Assembly (NCBI RefSeq): GCF_000024865.1
Contig: NC_013595.1
Location: 4,588,001-4,652,000 of the forward strand
DNA length: 64,000 nt
Origin: Streptosporangium roseum DSM 43021
GTDB taxonomy: Bacteria > Actinomycetota > Actinomycetes > Streptosporangiales > Streptosporangiaceae
Direction: 5' to 3'
The notes under the pieces are model-generated. The model had not been told where the DNA came from and did no database searches. It was given only the letters and a program-made list of their open reading frames with translations. The position numbers were made by a program, and so were the translations under genes. Of the stretch, positions 51,278 to 59,975 are shown one piece after another; position 1 is the first letter of the stretch, and each line of letters starts with the position of its first letter.

Positions 51278-53137
51278 ATGTGCGGCATCGCCGGCTGGGT
51301 GGACTTCGGGCGCGACTTGACGCGGGAGCGGCCGACGCTGCAGGCAATGACCAACACGCTGGCCAACCGGGGTGTGGACGACCAGGGGCTGTGGGTGAGG
51401 GGCGACGTCGCACTCGGGCACACGCGCACCGCCGTCATCGACCTGGCCGGCGGCGCGCAGCCGCTGACCGTCGAGGAGGACGGCCGCCCCGTCGCGGTGA
51501 TCGTCTACAACGGCGAGGTCTACAACTTCAAGCAACTCCGGACCGAGCTGCAGGCACGGGGGCAACGCTTCCGCACCCGCAGCGACACCGAGGTGGTCCT
51601 GCGCTCCTACCTCGAATGGGGGCCCGACTGCGCGAAGCGGCTTGAGGGTATCTTCGCCTTCGCCGTCTGGGACCTGCGCCGCGAGGAGCTCGTCCTGGTC
51701 CGCGACCGGCTGGGCGTCAAGCCCCTGTTCTACACCAGGCTGCCCGAGGGCATCCTGTTCGGTTCCGAGCCGAAGGCGCTGCTGGCCAACCCGCTGGTCC
51801 GCCCGGTCGTCGCGGTCGAAGGGCTCCAGGAGCTCTTCGCCACCGCCAAGAAGCCGGGACAGTCGGTCTTCCGGGACATGCGGGCGCTGCTGCCGGGTCA
51901 CACGCTGACCGTCGGCCGCGGGGGCGTGGTGGACCGGACATACTGGGCGCTGGAGGCGCGGCCGCACACCGACGACCTCGACGGGACCATCACCAAGGTC
52001 CGCTCGCTGCTGGAGGACATCGTGCTCCGCGAGCTGGAGGCGGACGTCCCGCTGTGCACGGCGCTCTCCGGCGGCGTGGACTCCAGCGCCATCACCGCGA
52101 TCGCCGCCAAGTGGCGCCGGCAGTTGCACGGCGAGCGGGTGCGGACCTTCGTGACCACCTTCGACGACTACGCCAGGAACTTCCAGCCTGACGACGTCCG
52201 GTTCTCACCCGACGAGCCGTACGCGGCGGAGGTCGCCCGGCACCTCGGCTCCGATCACGTCAAGATCATGCTGAACACCCAGGACCTGATGGATCCGGAG
52301 ACGCGCCTGGCGGTGCTCCTGGCGCAGGACATGCCGACCACGCTCGGCGACATGGACACCTCGAACTACCTCACCTCGCGCGAGATCAAGACCCATTCCA
52401 CCGTGGCGCTCGCGGGGGAGGTGGCGGATGAGATCTTCGGCGGATACAACTGGATGTACAACCCGGACCTGCTCAACGCCGACGTCTTCCCCTGGGTGGC
52501 CAACGAGACCCGCCAGCAGGGCTCTCCCACGGGCCAGGGCAGGAGACTCTTCGACCAGGGGCTCATGCGGAAGCTCGACATGAACCACTACTACGCCGAC
52601 CACTACCGCCAGGCACTGGCGGAGGCGCCGCACCAGGACGGGGAGGACGCCAAGGAGCGGCGGATGCGCTCGGTCGGCTACGTCACGCTGACGCGCTGGC
52701 TGCCCATGCTGCTCGACCGCGACGACCGGCTCTCCATGGCGCACGGCCTCGAACTGCGGGTGCCCTACGCCGACCACCGGCTCGTCGAGTACATGTACAA
52801 CACCCCCTGGAGCTTCAAGACCTTCGACGGCAGGGAGAAGAGCATCCTGCGCGCGGCGGTGCGCGACCTGGTGCCGCCGTCCGTCCTGGAGCGCACGAAG
52901 AGCCCGTGGCCGGTCACCCAGGACCCGGCCTACACCAAGATGCTGCACGACGAACTGTCCGCCCTGGTCGCCGACGCCTCGTCGCCGGCCCTGCCGTTCC
53001 TGGACACCGACGCGGTACGGCACACACTCGAACATCCCTCGAGCATCGCTCACGAGTGGGTGAGCAGGATGCACATCGAGATGGCACTGCAGTTCAACAC
53101 ATGGCTGAGGCACTACAACGTAGAGCTGGCGATCTGA
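51278..53137 (+). CDS. Asparagine synthetase-type amidotransferase
   Basis: A 619-residue glutamine-dependent amidotransferase. Cys2 of MCGIAG is the glutaminase nucleophile, and CTALSGGVDSSAI (about residue 262) is the ATP pyrophosphatase loop. Members in aromatic polyketide clusters, such as OxyD (tetracycline starter amide) and XanA-type proteins (amide of xanthone antibiotics), add ammonia to a carboxyl group of a starter or of the finished polyketide. GGGAG precedes ATG 51278. Suggests a nitrogen-containing ring or carboxamide in the product. Confidence 0.93.
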   Translation: MCGIAGWVDFGRDLTRERPTLQAMTNTLANRGVDDQGLWVRGDVALGHTRTAVIDLAGGAQPLTVEEDGRPVAVIVYNGEVYNFKQLRTELQARGQRFRTRSDTEVVLRSYLEWGPDCAKRLEGIFAFAVWDLRREELVLVRDRLGVKPLFYTRLPEGILFGSEPKALLANPLVRPVVAVEGLQELFATAKKPGQSVFRDMRALLPGHTLTVGRGGVVDRTYWALEARPHTDDLDGTITKVRSLLEDIVLRELEADVPLCTALSGGVDSSAITAIAAKWRRQLHGERVRTFVTTFDDYARNFQPDDVRFSPDEPYAAEVARHLGSDHVKIMLNTQDLMDPETRLAVLLAQDMPTTLGDMDTSNYLTSREIKTHSTVALAGEVADEIFGGYNWMYNPDLLNADVFPWVANETRQQGSPTGQGRRLFDQGLMRKLDMNHYYADHYRQALAEAPHQDGEDAKERRMRSVGYVTLTRWLPMLLDRDDRLSMAHGLELRVPYADHRLVEYMYNTPWSFKTFDGREKSILRAAVRDLVPPSVLERTKSPWPVTQDPAYTKMLHDELSALVADASSPALPFLDTDAVRHTLEHPSSIAHEWVSRMHIEMALQFNTWLRHYNVELAI

Positions 53138-53157
53138 CATCCACGAGGTGGTCAAGC

Positions 53158-53757
53158 ATGGATTTTGCCGACGTGCTGCGCAGGCGCCAGATGGTGCGCA
53201 GCTACACCGACGAGCCTGTGTCCGACGACGCGCTGAACCGCATCCTGCAGGCGCTGCGCCGCGCGCCCAGCGCGGGGTTCAGCCAGGGGCACCGGCTTGT
53301 CGTCGTCACCGACGCCAAGCTCCGGCAGCAGGCCGCCGACATCGCCGAGAGCCGGTATGTCGAGCTGGGCTTCCCCCCGTGGATCTCCGAGGCGCCCGTG
53401 CACATCTACGTCGGCACGCGCGAGAACTCCTACCACGAGCGCTACGGGGGAGCCGAGGAGGTCCGGCCCGGATACACGGAGATCCCCTGGCCGGTGCCGT
53501 TCTGGTGGTTCGACTGCGGGGCGCTGTTCATGCTGCTGCAGCTCGCCGCGATCAACGAGCAGCTCGCGACCGGGTACTTCAGCTCCGTCTACACCGACGA
53601 GCTGGCCGCCCTGGCACAGGTGGCCGGCCTGCCGGACGACGTCGCCCTCGCCGGCGTCCTCACCATCGGGCACCCTGACAACGGCCGCTCCCTCCCCATC
53701 CCCGCGAACGCCGTTTTCCGCAAGCCGAACGATGAGCTCATCGAGTGGCGCCGGTAG
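53158..53757 (+). CDS. Nitroreductase-family flavoprotein
   Basis: A 199-residue FMN-dependent nitroreductase-fold protein: FADVLRRRQMVRSYTDEPVSDDALNRIL at the start, RRAPSAGFSQGHRLVVV and LLQLAAINEQLATGYFSSV in the middle, VALAGVLTIGHPD at the end. Members reduce nitro groups, quinones or enones, or dehydrogenate; a dehydrogenase role on a cyclic intermediate fits the context. It follows the amidotransferase gene by 20 bp and is likely co-transcribed. Confidence 0.85.
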   Translation: MDFADVLRRRQMVRSYTDEPVSDDALNRILQALRRAPSAGFSQGHRLVVVTDAKLRQQAADIAESRYVELGFPPWISEAPVHIYVGTRENSYHERYGGAEEVRPGYTEIPWPVPFWWFDCGALFMLLQLAAINEQLATGYFSSVYTDELAALAQVAGLPDDVALAGVLTIGHPDNGRSLPIPANAVFRKPNDELIEWRR

Positions 53758-53815
53758 GCCGGGCCGGGCCGAGACGGCGGCGTTCAGGGACATCATCGGA
53801 TAGGGAGAGACAACC

Positions 53816-55288
53816 GTGAGGAAAGTTGCGGCAACTCCGGCGGACCGGCGCATCGTCGTCCTCGGCGGGGGCATCGCCGGTCTGGCGGCAGCCATCGCCC
53901 TGGCCAGGCGCGGCTATCCGGTCACGCTGATCGAGCGGGACCCGCCGCCGCCGGCCGGCCGCGACCAGGACCCCTTCCTGGCGTGGAAGCGCCGTGGCGT
54001 CCCCCAGTTCCGGCTGCCCCACGGCTTCTCGGCCCGGGCCCGCAGCCTGCTGGCGGCCCATGCGCCCGACGTCCTCGAACGGCTCCGGGCCGACGGCATC
54101 GAGGAGATCAACGTCTTCAAGCAACTCGTCGCCCCGGAACTCTGGCAACCCTCCGACGACGAGTTCACCGTCGTGTGGGCCCGGCGCTCGGCCTTCGAGC
54201 TCGCCCTGCGGCGCAGCGCCGAAGCCGAACCGGGCATCCGCCTCCTCAGCCCCGAGGTCGCGAGCGGGCTGCGCTTCGAACGGTCCCCCAGCGGCCCGCC
54301 GCGGGTCACGGGGGTCCGCCTGGCCGACGGCCGCGAGCTGGACGCGGACCTGGTGCTCGACTGCGGCGGCCGGCGCTCACCCGTATCCCGGTGGCTCGCG
54401 GCCGAGGAGGCCCACGTCCGCACCGACCTCCAGGACTGCCAGACCGTCTACTTCAGCCGCTACTACCGCTTCACCCCCGGCTGCGACCTGCCCAAGACCG
54501 CCGTCGCCGTGCTCCGGGGCGAGCTGGAGAGCGTCATGTACCTCGGCTTCCCCGGCGACCACGACACTTTCGCCATCTGCCTCGAAGCCCGTCCCGATGA
54601 CAGGGACATGCGGCTCCTGCGCCACACGTGGGCATGGGAGGCCACCGCCCGCAGCATCGAGGAGGTGGCGCCCTGGATCGACCCGGCCAACGCCACCCCC
54701 GTGAACGAGGTCCAGACCATGGGCGGGCACCACAACGTCCGCCGGCGCTACGTGGTCGACGGCCAGCCGATCGTGCTCGGCCTGCTCGCCGTCGGCGACG
54801 CCCTGTGCACCACCAACCCCGCCTACGGCTGGGGGGCGTCGATGGCGCTCACCTACGCCTTCGCCGCCGCGGAGGCCGTCGCCCGTCACGACCCGGATCC
54901 GGTCGCCGTGGCGCTCGCCTATGACGCCGCCACCGCAAGCGAGGCCGACGCCGTCTATCGGGAGTCGGCCGCCATGGACCGGGCCCGCATCTACCGCCAC
55001 ACGGGGCAGGACGTGCCCGAGCACGACCGTGCCGAGATGGAACGCCAGCACCTCATCGCCGAGGGCGTCTCGGCCGGGGTGTTCTTCGACCTCGAACTCG
55101 GCCGGGCCTTCTGCCGCCGGGTCAACCTCGCGGGCCCCGCCGATGCCGTGCTCGACAACCCCGACATCATCTCGCGGGCCAGGCACGCCCACGACAGGCT
55201 CACCTCCGCGCCGGCCCCGAAGGCCGGGCCCGACCGCCAGGAGCTCCGCGCCATCGTCCTGGCGGCCCGGCCGAGATCCACCGCCTGA
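53816..55288 (+). CDS. FAD-dependent oxidoreductase (tryptophan-halogenase-like / monooxygenase)
   Basis: A 490-residue flavoprotein: RIVVLGGGIAGLAAAIALARRGY and ERDPPPP at the start, FKQLVAPEL, ADLVLDCGGRRSPVSRWLAAE and LGLLAVGDALCTTNPAYGWGASMALTYAFAAAEAV in the FAD-closing part. The overall layout resembles FAD-dependent hydroxylases and halogenase-fold proteins, but the WxWxIP halogenase motif is absent, so it is more likely an oxygenase. AGGGAG stands before GTG 53816. Ends within the 55285-55364 repeat. Confidence 0.82.
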   Translation: MRKVAATPADRRIVVLGGGIAGLAAAIALARRGYPVTLIERDPPPPAGRDQDPFLAWKRRGVPQFRLPHGFSARARSLLAAHAPDVLERLRADGIEEINVFKQLVAPELWQPSDDEFTVVWARRSAFELALRRSAEAEPGIRLLSPEVASGLRFERSPSGPPRVTGVRLADGRELDADLVLDCGGRRSPVSRWLAAEEAHVRTDLQDCQTVYFSRYYRFTPGCDLPKTAVAVLRGELESVMYLGFPGDHDTFAICLEARPDDRDMRLLRHTWAWEATARSIEEVAPWIDPANATPVNEVQTMGGHHNVRRRYVVDGQPIVLGLLAVGDALCTTNPAYGWGASMALTYAFAAAEAVARHDPDPVAVALAYDAATASEADAVYRESAAMDRARIYRHTGQDVPEHDRAEMERQHLIAEGVSAGVFFDLELGRAFCRRVNLAGPADAVLDNPDIISRARHAHDRLTSAPAPKAGPDRQELRAIVLAARPRSTA

Positions 55289-55364
55289 ACCGCGGGCTCC
55301 GCTCCTGAACCGCGGGCTCCGCTCCTGAACCGCGGGCTCCGCTCCCGGACCGCGGGCTCCGCTC
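55285..55364. repeat. 20-bp tandem repeat starting inside the last codons
   Basis: CTGAACCGCGGGCTCCGCTC recurs four times (last copy with CCGGA for CTGAA) from 55285; the gene's TGA stop is in the first unit and recurs in the next two. Between 55365 and 55667 lie only the terminator and no recognisable gene. Confidence 0.85.
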
Positions 55365-55439
55365 CCGGGCGGGGCGAGGTCGCGGTGGACCGGGAGGCGG
55401 GCCTCCGCCGGAGTCCCACCTCTGACGTGTGACACGAGG

Positions 55440-55463
55440 GTGCCGGGAGTTCTCTCCCGGCAC
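55440..55463. terminator. Terminator hairpin with TTCT loop
   Basis: GTGCCGGGAG and CTCCCGGCAC form a perfect 10-bp stem around TTCT, between the FAD gene and the convergent ABM genes. Confidence 0.7.
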
Positions 55464-55667
55464 CGTCACGCGGCAGAAGGACGGCGCGGCGGCGGGAGCG
55501 TCGCGCTACGGCCACCCGGAGCGGGCATCCGGCCGCGCCGCGCTCCTCCGCCTGCCGTACGCCGCGCCGGGAGGGTCCACGACGCCCCGCCGGCAACGGG
55601 GGCCTCGGCCCCGCGTCGCCGTCGGGAACGACCCGCTCGCCTGGACGGTTCCGGGTCCGCGGGCGGC

Positions 55668-56024
55668 TCAGTAGGCGGCGGTCACCTCGTAGATGCCGAA
55701 CGGCCTGCCGCCCGGCGCCCGCTGGTAGCGGCGGAGTGGAGCCGTGGTGCCGCGGTGCGCCGCGCCCTCCTCCCACGAGCGGAACGCAGCGAGGCTCTCC
55801 CACTCGCTCATCACCACGAACGCCGCCGGGTCGTCGGCCGCGCGCAGCAGCTCGTTGCCGAGCAGGCCCGGCGTGCCCGCGAGGTCACGGCTGATCTGGT
55901 GGTAGGCCGCTTCGACGGCGCCGGGCTCGCCCGAGGGCGCGGCGGTGTAGATCAGCACCCTGGCCCGCGAGGTGCCGGATCCGCCGGTGCCTTCCGCTGT
56001 GGTGGGGGTGGGGTCGCCGGTCAT
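55668..56024 (-). CDS. ABM-family monooxygenase, second type
   Basis: A 118-residue antibiotic biosynthesis monooxygenase domain: RARVLIYTAAPSG, AAYHQISRDLAGTPGLLGNELLRAADD, FVVMSEWESLAAFRSWEEGAAHR. It follows the 56047 ABM gene on the minus strand after a 22-bp gap. Both are probably oxidases acting on polycyclic intermediates, as in pentangular systems. A broken copy of its 5' end is present near 25640-25680. Confidence 0.85.
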   Translation of the reverse strand: MTGDPTPTTAEGTGGSGTSRARVLIYTAAPSGEPGAVEAAYHQISRDLAGTPGLLGNELLRAADDPAAFVVMSEWESLAAFRSWEEGAAHRGTTAPLRRYQRAPGGRPFGIYEVTAAY

Positions 56025-56621
56025 CGGGGACCCGCCCCGGTGCCGGTCATCGGGGATCCGTTCCGGTGCCGGTCATCGCGTAGACCACCTGCATCGTGGT
56101 CATCGTTCCGCCTGAGCGGAACGGATGCAGTCTGGTGCGGTGGGCCAGGTGGCCCTGGCTGTGTTCGAACTCCCGGAAGCGCTGCTCGTCGGCCCAGTCG
56201 CTGACGATGTAGTAGACCCCTTCTTCTTCCTGGCTCCTGGCCAGCCACTGGCCCAGGTTGGCCGGATGGTCGGTGACCGCCTGGCCGACCTGGAACCAGG
56301 TCTGTTCGAACTCCTGCTCCATCCCGGAGTGGATCTGCATCCGCAGCAGCACCCGGAACACCGACGACCCGGACGACGCCTCAGGCGGTGGTGCGGGCTG
56401 TGTCTTGGTTGGTGGTGTCGGTTGTGGTGTGGGCATGGTGGTTCCTCCCTCGGACTGCCGGGCCCGGCGGATGAAGCGTGTGCCGTCCAGCGGGTGGTCG
56501 TGGTGTGGGCCGTCATCGTCAAGCAGACCCCGCTGCGCTGGTCGATCGCTGGCAGCTCGCTGGCCCCGCGGCTCTCTCCCGGCCACCTGCCGACGGCCCA
56601 CTCAAGCCACCCTCGAGCCGT
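55981..56621 (-). repeat. Large direct repeat, right copy (ABM gene and flanks)
   Basis: Counterpart of 25635-26484. It lacks the 210-bp low-complexity insertion and continues into an intact neighbouring ABM gene, which argues that this is the ancestral locus. Confidence 0.9.
56047..56436 (-). CDS. ABM monooxygenase with short N-terminal tract
   Basis: A 129-residue protein equal to residues 1-14 and about 86-199 of the protein at 25700 (MPTPQPTPPTKTQPAPPPEA then SSGSSVFRVLLRM), with the 70-residue tract missing. The ABM domain is identical as far as can be read. Same ribosome site (GGGAGG before ATG 56436) and same direction. Probably the working copy for oxidation of an anthrone-like intermediate. 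Confidence 0.87.
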   Translation of the reverse strand: MPTPQPTPPTKTQPAPPPEASSGSSVFRVLLRMQIHSGMEQEFEQTWFQVGQAVTDHPANLGQWLARSQEEEGVYYIVSDWADEQRFREFEHSQGHLAHRTRLHPFRSGGTMTTMQVVYAMTGTGTDPR

Positions 56622-56663
56622 ACGGCCGCCGGCCTGCCCGGAGAGGTCCGCTCCGGGAGCGCC

Positions 56664-58529
56664 TCAGGTGGAGTGGTCGTGCTGCGGGGGAGAGCTCATC
56701 TCGGGTTGGATGAACTCGCGGTTCAGCCGTTCCCGGGCGTAGAGCCGGGTGAGCTTGTGCATCTCGTAGCGGATGCCGTCGATGCCGCCTTCCGACTTGA
56801 CGTCGAGCAGGTGGCAGCTGACCAGCCGGGTGAGCTGGGCTTCTACGGCGTCGGCGGCGCTGCCGAGCAGGCCGGCGGCTGTCGCGGCGGTGAAATCCTG
56901 CGGGGGGAGCAGGCTGAGGAGACGGAGAGCGCTGCGGTCGTGGGGATCGAGCCGGAAGTAGGTGTCGTCGTAGTCGGCCCGTACGTCGAACTCCGCGAAC
57001 CGCAGCTGGTCGAGGGGGGCCGGACCGGACTCGATCAGCGCCGCCATCTTCTGCAGGGGCCAGGTCCGCGCGGCGGCCAGTCGGGCGCCGACGGACCGCA
57101 GCGCCAGCGGCAGGTGCCCGCACAGATCGACGATCTTTTCGGCCTGCTCCCGCTCGGCGGCGACGCGGCCGGCTCCGATGATGCGGCCGAGCAGCTCCAC
57201 GCCTTCGGTCAGGTTCATGACGCCGAGTTCCACGGTCTGCACGCCGGGCAGGCTCTGCAGCCCCTCGCGGCTGGTGATGATCACTGTGCACTGGGGTGTC
57301 GCGGGCAGCAGCGAGGCGACCTGGGAGGCCGCGCACGCGTCGTCGAGGATGACCAGGACCCGCCGGCCGTTGCTCCAGGTGCGGAAGAGGTTGCTGCGTT
57401 CCTCCAGGGAGGGGGGGATCTGGTGGTCGGGCACGCCTACGGCGCGCAGGAAGCTGGCGAGGACGTCGGTCTGCGGTGTGGGGGTGGCGGAGGCGCCGCG
57501 CAGGTCGGCGAAGAGCTGCCCGTCGGGGTACTGTGCCCGGTTGATGTGGGCGGCGTGCAGCGCCAGAGTCGTCTTCCCCGCTCCGGCCATGCCGCAGATC
57601 GAGACCGCGCGGGCTGTGGTGCGGTTGTCCTGGTCGGCGGCGAGTATCCGGCGAATTTGAGCAAGAGGCTCGGTCCGGCCGGTGAAGTCGGATATGTCTG
57701 GTGGTAGCTGTGCCGGGACCGTCAGGGTGGCGGCGTACCGCGTGGCGGTGGCCACCGGCGGGGCCGGCCTGGTCCTGGCCGGGTCGGCGGAGTCGGCGCT
57801 CAGCAGTGACTGGTGGAGGCGTTGCATGGCGGCGGACGGCTCAAGCCCGAGCTCGTCGATCAGCACCCCGCGCAGTTGCCGGTAGACCTCCAGCGCCTCG
57901 TACCGGCGCCCCGAGCGGTTCAGGGCCGTCATGAGGTCGCCGTGGAAACGTTCGTGGAGGGGATAGGTGTAGACGAGCACCTTCAGCTCGCTGATGAGCT
58001 CCTGGTAGCGCCCCAGCCGCATGTCCGCCTCGATGTGCATCTCCAGCGCCCGCAGCCTGTTCTCCTCCAGGCGGGTCACGTGGGCGGACAGGATCTCTCC
58101 TGCGGTGACGCCGACGAGCGCCTGACCGCGCCACAGGCTCAGGGCCTCGGTCAGCAGTTCGCTGGCGCCCAGCGGGTCGCCCTTCTCCAGCGCGAGGCGA
58201 CCCTGCCGCGACAGCCGTTCGAAGTCGCAGACGTCGATGGTCTCGTCGGCGACGTCAAGGAGGTATCCGGAGGGCTGGGTGTGCAGGCGGGCCAGCCCGG
58301 AAGGGTCCAGCACGTCTTTCCTGAGCTTGTAGATGTAGGTCTGGAGAGTCGTCATGGCGCTGTCGGGCGGATGGCTGCTCCATAGCTCATCGACGAATTC
58401 GCTGACTTGCACAATCTGATTCCTGCGCACCAGAAGAAACGTCAGAACCTGACGAACTTTGGGTGCCGTCGGAGTGATATCCCGGCCCTCATGGGTTACG
58501 GCTAGCGGGCCGAGAATGCAGAAACCCAT
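56664..58529 (-). CDS. SARP/AfsR-type regulator with NB-ARC ATPase domain
   Basis: A 621-residue pathway activator. N-terminal winged helix (FCILGPLAVTHEGRDITPTAPKVRQVLTFLLVRRNQIV, about residues 3-90) and BTAD domain (to about 245), then an NB-ARC ATPase with Walker A GMAGAGKTT (about residues 312-320) and VLVILDDACAASQVASLL, and a helical C-terminal part. It lacks the TPR repeats of full AfsR. GGAGGGG lies 5 bp before ATG 58529. It most likely turns on the polyketide genes through the TCGA-type heptamers found upstream of them. Confidence 0.95.
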   Translation of the reverse strand: MGFCILGPLAVTHEGRDITPTAPKVRQVLTFLLVRRNQIVQVSEFVDELWSSHPPDSAMTTLQTYIYKLRKDVLDPSGLARLHTQPSGYLLDVADETIDVCDFERLSRQGRLALEKGDPLGASELLTEALSLWRGQALVGVTAGEILSAHVTRLEENRLRALEMHIEADMRLGRYQELISELKVLVYTYPLHERFHGDLMTALNRSGRRYEALEVYRQLRGVLIDELGLEPSAAMQRLHQSLLSADSADPARTRPAPPVATATRYAATLTVPAQLPPDISDFTGRTEPLAQIRRILAADQDNRTTARAVSICGMAGAGKTTLALHAAHINRAQYPDGQLFADLRGASATPTPQTDVLASFLRAVGVPDHQIPPSLEERSNLFRTWSNGRRVLVILDDACAASQVASLLPATPQCTVIITSREGLQSLPGVQTVELGVMNLTEGVELLGRIIGAGRVAAEREQAEKIVDLCGHLPLALRSVGARLAAARTWPLQKMAALIESGPAPLDQLRFAEFDVRADYDDTYFRLDPHDRSALRLLSLLPPQDFTAATAAGLLGSAADAVEAQLTRLVSCHLLDVKSEGGIDGIRYEMHKLTRLYARERLNREFIQPEMSSPPQHDHST

Positions 58530-58546
58530 TTTGCCCCCTCCGATCA

Positions 58547-58576
58547 CATATGTTCACATATGTTCACAATGAGCAC
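58547..58576 (-). repeat. Tandem 10-bp element at the SARP gene start
   Basis: CATATGTTCA occurs twice in tandem (58547-58566), followed by a degenerate CAATGAGCAC. It lies 18 to 47 bp before the SARP start and may be a regulator site. Confidence 0.5.
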
Positions 58577-58647
58577 ACGCCTAGGATGCTAACCTCGCCC
58601 CACTAGAAATACACTCGAAGCCTAGTTGACCCCATTGTGTTTTCCAT

Positions 58648-58680
58648 CCCCGTTTCGCCCCCGTTTCTTGCCTGTTTCGA
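58648..58680. promoter_or_regulatory. Three 11-bp direct repeats (GTTTC) upstream of the SARP gene
   Basis: CCCCGTTTCGC, CCCCGTTTCTT and GCCTGTTTCGA follow each other with exact 11-bp period (GTTTC at 58652, 58663 and 58674). On the minus strand these read GAAACGG or GAAACAG. The periodicity is that of SARP or AfsR-type binding sites; position about 120-150 bp before the SARP start suits autoregulation or input from a higher regulator. Confidence 0.5.
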
Positions 58681-59975
58681 AATGTCACCCAGTCCCGGCC
58701 ATTTGCGATCTTCGCCGGGTGTTTGTCGCGGTCCCGAGTCGTTGACCTTGGTGGCCGGCGTGCCGGCCCGGCCCGCTCCGCTCTGGGTAAGGCGGGTTTC
58801 CGGGTGGGGGGAGTCCCGGGGGCTCGCGACGTCGGCCGTGCCGTACAGCGTCGGGTCAGGGATCTGTCAGGTGAATATACGCACGGCCCATAGGTGGGTT
58901 GCAGCGGTGGTGGATGTGGCTTCCAGGTTGACCCGAGGCCAAGCCTAGTCGCATTCTTCCCCGTTTCAATATGCCGTCTAGAATGCGCCGACTGTCCTGA
59001 TCCGACTCCGCTCCGCGATAATATCGGGTGCGACAAAATGGCATGCTGAGCGTAAGCTCAAGTTAAGCGGAGTGTGATCGCGAGTTGCTCTCTGCGGTCG
59101 TTTCCGATGGGTCTCCTGATGCGCATGGGGAAGATGTCCGTTTCCATGTGATTGTCGATGGGGCATTTGTGCTGGTGGTGGGCGCTTTTGCGGGCTCACG
59201 CTTCCCGGGTGGGGAGTCTGTCGCCCTCGGGGTGTCCGGTGGGCCCGGTGCTGTCGTTGGTCCCGGGCGGCTTTACGGTCAGGACGTAGTCGAGCGATTA
59301 CGGTGTGATATATCCGCTGGAAGACGGGGTGTGCCAACAAATCATCTGCGCTGGATCAAGAACGCAGTAAATGGGGTGATCGTGGCATGTGAAATGTAGC
59401 GTAAGCACAAACAGCCGACGAGTTCCACGGGCCTGGCCGATTGAGGCCGCCACTCACGACATCGGTTGGTCTCCGCCATCCGCCGTGTTAATGCCCGGGT
59501 GCGTGATACGGCACCGCGCCGGCCGATCCGCCGCCGCCGATCGGGGACGGTCACGATCAACGGTCACCCGCGCGGCCGCGGCCGCGGCCACGGTCGGGGT
59601 CGGGGTCGGGGCAGCCGCGGCCGGGAGCGGCGCCCTCCCTCCCGGGCCGGCGCCGTCGCACTCCGCCTCATCCGGGAGGACGCCGGAGAGCTCATCCGGG
59701 AGGACGCCGGAGGGCCTCCTGGCGGGCAGTCGCTCGCCGGCGGTGCCGGCGCAGCGGCGGCCCACCGTGCTCACAGGGCACTCCGCGGCCTCGCCCGCGG
59801 AGGTGAACGGCGCCGCCCGGCCGGCGCCCCCTCGGAACCGAGATGAACGATCCCGCCCGCCGGAGCCATGGAAGCCGGACCTGCCCGGTCGGCGATCCGG
59901 TCGGAGCCATGGAGGCCGGACCTGTCCGGTCCCGCCGGGGAGGGGCAGGGGTCAGACATCCCTGGACGTTAGATG
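58681..59975. other. Long non-coding stretch between SARP gene and IS110 element
   Basis: No convincing gene in about 1.3 kb: open frames here are short, skewed in composition and without ribosome sites. It contains a 24-bp direct repeat (59667-59690 and 59691-59714) and a 30-bp direct repeat (59861-59890 and 59902-59931, with two differences). Part of it (about 58950-59400) is less GC-rich and could hold decayed mobile DNA. Confidence 0.6.

Noticed and set aside
53816..55288. Second flavin-dependent halogenase
   Set aside because: The FAD motifs are present, but the WxWxIP signature is missing; an oxygenase is more likely.
58637..59846. Several frames of 60 to 126 codons in the region behind the SARP gene
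   Set aside because: Skewed composition, overlapping on both strands, no ribosome sites and no recognisable domain.
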